From the NCBI GenBank assembly GCA_935421135.1, contig OW285197.1, positions 9,402,723 to 9,466,722 of the forward strand: DNA of 64,000 bases, in the 5' to 3' direction. The DNA comes from Bugulina stolonifera. Lineage: Eukaryota > Bryozoa > Gymnolaemata > Cheilostomatida > Bugulidae. Numbering within the stretch: the stretch's first letter is position 1; each line of letters starts with the position of its first letter. This document shows positions 60,301-64,000 of the stretch, one piece after another. Under the pieces are notes generated by a model. It was not told the origin of the DNA, searched no databases, and saw only the letters and a program-made list of their open reading frames with translations. Both the position numbers and the translations under genes were made by a program.

Positions 60301-61739
60301 GCTTCTGTTTCTTTAACTTCTTCAGCTCTTTCCTAGACAGCTTAGATTCTGCCATATCCGGCTGCAAGCAACGAGTCATACCATTTTAATATACTTAGAA
60401 TATTTATATCACAAGCTGCAACACACAGATAAAAGAGAGCATATCGGGGCACTAAGCGTAATAAAGCCTTTGGAGCTAAAACATACTACATGTAGGAAAT
60501 TAGGCAGTCAAATCAGATGTACTTAGAAACTTTTGTCAGGCTAAACATTTAGCCTACAAGACTAAGAAAAAGACAACATGATGAGTGATAGGTGTCAATT
60601 ACCCCAGTCCATCACATTCATGAGTTTTTTCTATGGGCTGACCAATAGGCAATATTGTAAACCAGTATTCAGATCCTAAGCCTACATATATTATCAAATC
60701 AGTCCAATATTTTGGTGTGCGTAAAGTATTGGGTACTAAGATATGAGGCCAGACCTTTTCTTCTGCCTCAGTGGCAGCATCAGCATCGCCTTTTTCTCTG
60801 TCCTCAGGGTCAAGGTAAGGGTTGAAATCCTTATCAACCTCTTCTTCCTCAGAGTCTTCTTTTTTGGGTTGCTTTTTAAGCTTTGCCAGATCTGGAAACA
60901 GTAAAACAACCCGTAGGCCGAATTGAATATCAATATAAGGACTTAACCAGGAAAAGGGCACAACTCAAATGTAGATAGGCGAAGGGGGCATCTAGTTAGA
61001 GAACGAAGTTAATAAGATTGTAAGCCATATCAAACGAAGAGTGCTGATAAAAGTCAAACCTAGAATGGACCAATGAGAATTCATCACAGATCTTTTAACT
61101 AAATAGGAAAGAGCTAAGCTAACCTCTTGGCAGGCTATCCTGATTTCCTATCAAAGAAAGATAGGTCTATGGTACTTTTACCAAATGAGATTAACTCAGG
61201 AACTTTAATTCGCACATCCAAAATTGTCCGAGGGAGAGAAACTGTCATGTTAAGTTTTCACTGCGGTCTCAACAGAGATTAAGGTTAGTTCAGGTAGCCA
61301 TCTCATTTGTTATATTTATATTACATTTTCAGCTACTAACCGAATAGGTAGACTGTTGGGCTATACCAATATTTTTTACTCAGTATAAGTATTTTTAATA
61401 ATCATAATAATTTCATTTCCCATTCTAGCAATACTAACAGGTTTCTTTTAGTTTATGATCTATCACTATGACTATGACTATAACTATTCAAATCAGTTGA
61501 GTAGTTAAATAGCCGAATCATAAATTACGGGTTCACCGATTTGGTTAGCTCACAGAAGTGGTGACATCACCTTTCTTATTTTTCTCTACTATATCAGTTT
61601 CTCCATCAGATTCGTGATCACTAGACGCGAGTAAAGCCAATTTAGCCATCTTTTTTGACATTTTCTTTTCAGTTTTTCCAGAGGCAGGTGGCGCATTGCC
61701 ATTAGCTTCATCACTGGACTTTTTTGACTTCTTCGGCAT
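48319..61739 (-). CDS. ABCF1: ABC-F ATPase ABCF1, 14 exons, about 702 aa
   Basis: Cytosolic ribosome- and eIF2-associated ABC-F ATPase with no membrane segments. Exons: 61739-61571, 60891-60755, 60361-60191, 58678-58492, 57829-57689, 57432-57284, 56918-56710, 55984-55872, 52839-52662, 51893-51748, 51420-51316, 50644-50483, 50135-50063, 48488-48319. A Lys/Glu-rich N-terminus of about 155 residues is shorter than in vertebrates. Domain 1: [38 protein letters not shown]. Linker: [20 protein letters not shown]. Domain 2: [34 protein letters not shown]. All catalytic motifs are intact. Exon 5 carries one extra base (at about 57780) after LAVLNA, which would stop translation at once; one base fewer restores phase and the family sequence. 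Its introns hold a nested gene and two tRNA genes. It is divergent from COLGALT. Confidence 0.95.
50155..50244. repeat. 18-bp tandem repeat, five copies, X-box (RFX)-like
   Basis: The unit is close to GTTACCATAGCAACACAC, with starts at 50159, 50177, 50195, 50213 and 50231. Copy 1 has GTTACCATAGCAAC, which fits the RFX X-box pattern RYYNYY-N-RRNRAC. Copy 4 differs from it at one base and the others are degraded. It lies in the ABCF1 intron just upstream, in the sense of transcription, of exon 13. Confidence 0.9.
51915..52036. repeat. 15-bp tandem repeat, eight copies, AGGTCA-containing
   Basis: Unit AATATATAGGTCAAT, with small changes. Most units contain TATATAGGTCA, the ROR/NR1 monomer response element form. 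The array ends about 20 bp before the exon 10 acceptor of ABCF1 on the minus strand, and it gives a false frame rich in ILLTY. Confidence 0.93.
54111..55127 (+). CDS. Ly6/uPAR-type GPI-anchored protein, two exons, 137 aa, nested in ABCF1
   Basis: Small secreted or cell-surface three-finger protein. Exons 54111-54330 and 54934-55127 join in phase. The first ATG in frame gives a signal peptide ([19 protein letters not shown]). The mature part starts SCYECEW and has Cys spaced as in Ly6/quiver-like domains, ending [11 protein letters not shown], the C-terminal C-N signature. A hydrophobic tail ([16 protein letters not shown]) directly at the stop is a GPI-attachment signal. The whole gene lies in the intron of ABCF1 between exons 8 and 9, on the opposite strand. 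Ly6 proteins modulate receptors and channels or shape epithelia; which applies here is unknown. Confidence 0.85.
55452..55781 (+). CDS. hypothetical 109-codon open frame
   Basis: Continuous plus-strand frame downstream of the nested Ly6-type gene, in the same ABCF1 intron. It has mixed composition ([18 protein letters not shown] ... [15 protein letters not shown]) and ends in TGA. There is no signal peptide, family motif or splice-consistent partner. It may be chance, a decayed element or a real small exon. Confidence 0.2.
   Translation: MKGPTIYMCITGTRLDICGVTSPKITCEVYDVRLDKLKHSGRERVRIAPPTVPTTDGKTEFTAAQNRFNNPPTPLSTTTIKEWLEVWIVELLHNNEGLAIQETNINLMV
56100..56223. repeat. small inverted-repeat element
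   Basis: Terminal GATACGGCCGTTT (56100-56112) and AAACGGCTGTATC (56211-56223) are near-perfect inverted repeats, with an inner GGAATTG/CAATTCC pair. It is MITE-like and lies in ABCF1 intron 7. Confidence 0.45.
56472..56544 (+). tRNA. tRNA-Trp (CCA), plus strand, in ABCF1 intron 7
   Basis: Full cloverleaf: acceptor GACTCCG/CGGGGTC, D arm GCGC-AATTGGTA-GCGC, anticodon arm TCTGA-CTCCAGA-TCAGA with CCA, T arm GCGTG-TTCGAGT-CACGT, discriminator A. The A and B boxes are intact and a T-run follows, as expected for Pol III termination. It is antisense to ABCF1. Confidence 0.95.
56961..57033 (-). tRNA. tRNA-Trp (CCA), minus strand, in ABCF1 intron 6
   Basis: All 73 bases are identical to the copy at 56472-56544, in inverted orientation. 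It lies 42 bp upstream of the exon 7 acceptor, in the same sense as ABCF1. The 3' flank has interrupted T-runs. The two genes point toward each other, with exon 7 between them. Confidence 0.95.
57853..57935. repeat. 44-bp direct repeat, two copies
   Basis: CATACAGTGAGTAAGTATAC and the following bases occur at 57853 and 57897, nearly identical. It lies in the ABCF1 intron between exons 4 and 5. Confidence 0.85.
59268..59372 (-). repeat. tRNA-derived SINE
   Basis: On the minus strand there is an A box in ATAGGGGTTAACATGCTTG and a B box in GGGTTCTATTCC, about 40 bp apart, followed by a short body. It lies in ABCF1 intron 3. Confidence 0.5.
59474..60234 (-). repeat. 16-copy array of the exon 3 donor region
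   Basis: Sixteen units of 47 bp (every fourth 50 bp) form four higher-order blocks of 191 bp starting at 59474, 59665, 59856 and 60047. On the sense strand each unit carries CTCACAGACAATGC and CTAGACATCAAG|GTGA, the end of ABCF1 exon 3 and its donor. The sixteenth unit is the real exon end (donor at 60190-60189, GTGCGT); most other copies have the stronger GTGAGT or GTGAAT. Confidence 0.97.
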
Positions 61740-62182
61740 TTTGCCTAGTATCTATTTGCTGTGTGTAGACTATTTTTTTATTTGACGACTCAAAGTAAGC
61801 CCAATTATATTGTTTATCAACATGAACACCAACTTTTTTGGTGTTTCTATGAGTCCCGAACTTTATTGAGGACTCTCCACATGGTTATGAGAAGAAGTGT
61901 CCAATAAAAGAAACGTCTATTTTAATTGTGTGGCCAATCAGCTATCACCCATTAGCACACAAGTATTTATTTGGAGCCGCTGTGTACGCCTCGGCGCCAC
62001 AGGATTTTATTTAATTTCCCCGCATTACATTATTTTTTAAAATAAGTTTGGCGCAATTCATAAATCCAAGGCTAATGTCAAGGTGATATTCGAGCTGGCA
62101 TAAACAAAATAAATCACATCACATTTTCTCCATGTAAATTCTATAATGAAGGGTTCACTCACGATTTTAGATTAAACTTACA
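61740..62182. promoter_or_regulatory. shared divergent promoter region of ABCF1 and COLGALT
   Basis: Only 443 bp separate the two start codons, which point away from each other. A CCAAT box in GGCCAATCAGC is at 61932-61942, and a small CpG-containing stretch (GCCGCTGTGTACGCCTCGGCGCC) lies at about 61976-61998. No canonical TATA box is obvious. Confidence 0.6.
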
Positions 62183-64000
62183 ATGGACTGTTTGGTATAT
62201 AAAAAGCTATGCATTTTGGTCTGTTGCTGCATATGGGCTGTAGCTGCACAAAGTGCTAATGAACGTCTCGATCCAACGGTTACAATTGCAATTCTTGCAC
62301 GAAACTCTGCGTCAAATTTACCGTGGTTTCTTGGCGGAATTGAAAATCTTAATTACCCAAAAGAACGTATCGATATTTGGTGAGCAAAGTTACTGCCTTA
62401 AATTATTACTTTCTATTATTGTTATTGGTGGTGTTTTAATGCTGTTCTAGTCTAGTTGTTGGGGATAATATAAAATAATAATTAGTTAAATTTGCAGATA
62501 GGTCGCGGATCTGGGTAGCATTTGGTAATTACTTGTACTTCTTTTAAAATTATACATTTGTATTTATTGACCAACACTGCTATTTAATTGTAGCAGATTC
62601 TAATGAGGCTTTTCTTGCTATATTTTTGAAATTTATTAGTAGATTTTGATATTGAGGCAGGAAAGGCAGTTGTAGGCCCTATTAATATAAATATTATAAT
62701 AATATTTGAATTTTTCTGGTCAAATGCCAATTTAAACCTTTGACATATGCTGAAACTAAGCCCACAGCTAAGCTGAGTGCTGTAATAAATTGGCTACACC
62801 CTGATAATGTTGTGCATGACAATTAGTTTTTGCAGCATTTGTAATTGTGATTTGCAACTGTCCTTGTACTTTCACTGGTACTCGGTGATTTGTACTTAAT
62901 CTCAATGTGGAAAAATCATTTTTACTTGTACCTCTCAGTGCAGATATTGTTACTTTATTTGTGCATGGCTTGCTTGTCACAACAATAACACAGTTTTCAC
63001 TGAATAAAACTAACATATAGCCTACCAATTCATATATTGTTAAATTATACAAAACTAAGTCCAATGAGCACATTAAGCGTGGCTGTGTGCAGCGCAGCTC
63101 TTGCCTTCAAAGCAAGGGTCAGTCACCACGCCATGTAAGGGAACAAATTATCTTTTAAATCGTTTTGCACATTAGATGTGTAGACCCATTTTTAAAATGT
63201 TCCCTAGGGATTTTCTACGTCGCTGCAAATTTTCCTTTGCTCTCATGGGCACTCATCAGCTAGCCTCATTGATAACAAAATGTGAGGTTTCCCATTCTCA
63301 GTTCAATTAATTGTGTTTGTGCAGCTTTATCAAAATCGAGCTAGTAAGGTGACCTATAGGGAAAAAACAGTTAATTGAAATGAGAGAAGCCAAATCATCA
63401 TTATAATAGCAGAGCTTAGGAGTGTTCATGCTTGCAAGAGCTATTCCTTAGGACCACGCTTGTTTGTCGTCCTCAAGTTAGCCTGATACAACTGTGTGTA
63501 GTTTCAGTCTACTCGTATAAGCTTGCTATGCATCTTACAACAGTGGATGTGCAAAGCAACACCGTACAGCAACTGGAGTTAAAATAATGATATAGTTGTT
63601 TGAAGTAATACAGTCCTTCTGAAAAATATTGGTTCATAGCTGCTCATTAAAAAGTGATTGTAAATAGATACCACCTGCTTTACATCGACCACATGCAATA
63701 TTAGCAAATTCAAGTGTTAGGCCTACCACTGAAATTTAGGCTTGAATAGTTATAAATTTTTAGTGAGGCGAAAGATTATGCGTAGGTAAATGTATAGGAC
63801 TATCTATAAGTTAATTATCCATAGAAGAATCTAAGATACTTAAATTACGATGTTCAAGAACTTGTTTGATGTTGTCATGTACATTATATTCATCTCGTAA
63901 GTAAACGATGATTGATTTACTAATTCAGATGTTTGTTGGACAGGATCTCTACAGACCATAATGAAGATGACACTGTCAGCATGCTGACTACTTGGGTAGA
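62183..64000 (+). CDS. procollagen galactosyltransferase, exons 1-2, truncated by window
   Basis: ER enzyme that adds galactose to hydroxylysine in collagen (COLGALT/GLT25D family). Exon 1 is 62183-62379 and exon 2 runs from 63944 past the right edge. Exon 1 has a signal peptide (LCILVCCCIWAVAAQS) followed by PTVTIAILARNSASNLPWFL and LNYPKERIDIW. Exon 2 adds ISTDHNEDDTVSMLTTWV. This matches the conserved N-terminal glycosyltransferase start of the family (P-T-V-x-I-A-x-L-A-R-N, Y-P-K-x-R, T-D-H-N-x-D). The catalytic Asp motifs lie outside the window. Confidence 0.92.
63077..63132 (+). ncRNA. tRNA-like hairpin lacking a T arm
   Basis: GCGTGG pairs with CCACGC, enclosing a perfect 5-bp anticodon-type arm CTTGC-CTTCAAA-GCAAG whose loop would read UCA. 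There is no T arm or B box. It may be a SINE or tRNA remnant in COLGALT intron 1 rather than a working RNA. Confidence 0.3.

Noticed and set aside
63250..63285. Possible third hammerhead core (CTGATGAG on the minus strand)
   Set aside because: No GAAA with a stem II partner follows at the needed distance, and no stem I or III can be formed.

Overview
The window is nuclear DNA from an invertebrate animal. It is AT-rich, genes are split by short GT-AG introns, tRNA and tRNA-derived repeats are of eukaryotic type, and short palindromic strings such as TACATGTA are very frequent. The protein families (SULT-type sulfotransferase, DBH/MOXD1 copper monooxygenase, rhodopsin-class GPCR, Ly6/uPAR protein, ABCF1, procollagen galactosyltransferase) place it in Metazoa. 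The phylum cannot be settled from sequence alone. All gene models here were spliced by hand, using donor and acceptor sites, reading-frame phase across every junction, and family motifs.

Layout from left to right. 17-3502 (-): a cytosolic-type sulfotransferase, 3' end off the left edge. 6775-16131 (-): a 14-exon, 592-residue DOMON plus copper type II ascorbate-dependent monooxygenase (MOXD1/DBH-like), probably with a non-coding first exon near 19.17 kb. A broken inverted Tc1/mariner-type element sits in one of its introns. 16.1-24.9 kb is intergenic and holds a tRNA-derived SINE and an LTR-like block. 24894-27251 (+): an unrecognised four-exon gene for a basic, charged 303-residue protein. 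30810-47098 (+): an 11-exon class A GPCR resembling FMRFamide/peptide receptors. 48319-61739 (-): complete 14-exon ABCF1, carrying a nested Ly6-type gene on the other strand (54111-55127) and two identical tRNA-Trp genes in inverted orientation around exon 7. 62183-64000 (+): the first two exons of a procollagen galactosyltransferase, divergent from ABCF1 across a 443-bp shared promoter region.

The most notable element is in GPCR intron 2. A 302-bp unit begins and ends with complete type I hammerhead ribozyme motifs 249 bp apart. It is flanked by a 14-bp target duplication and inserted into what was a perfect 112-bp palindrome. This has the hallmarks of a metazoan retrozyme, a small non-autonomous retroelement that makes self-cleaving circular RNA. 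Second is a tandem array in ABCF1 intron 3: the last 30 or so bases of exon 3 and its 5' splice site are repeated 16 times in a regular higher-order pattern (47+47+47+50 bp). Third, several short minisatellites have units that carry splice-donor or transcription-factor consensus sites (GTAAGT x22, RORE-like x8, RFX X-box-like x5, AP-1 x5).

Functionally the genes are a mixed housekeeping and signalling set (translation, collagen glycosylation, sulfation, secreted oxidase, receptor), with no sign of a co-regulated cluster beyond the ABCF1/COLGALT divergent pair. ABCF1 exon 5 holds one extra base that breaks the frame. This is either an assembly error or a real lesion.
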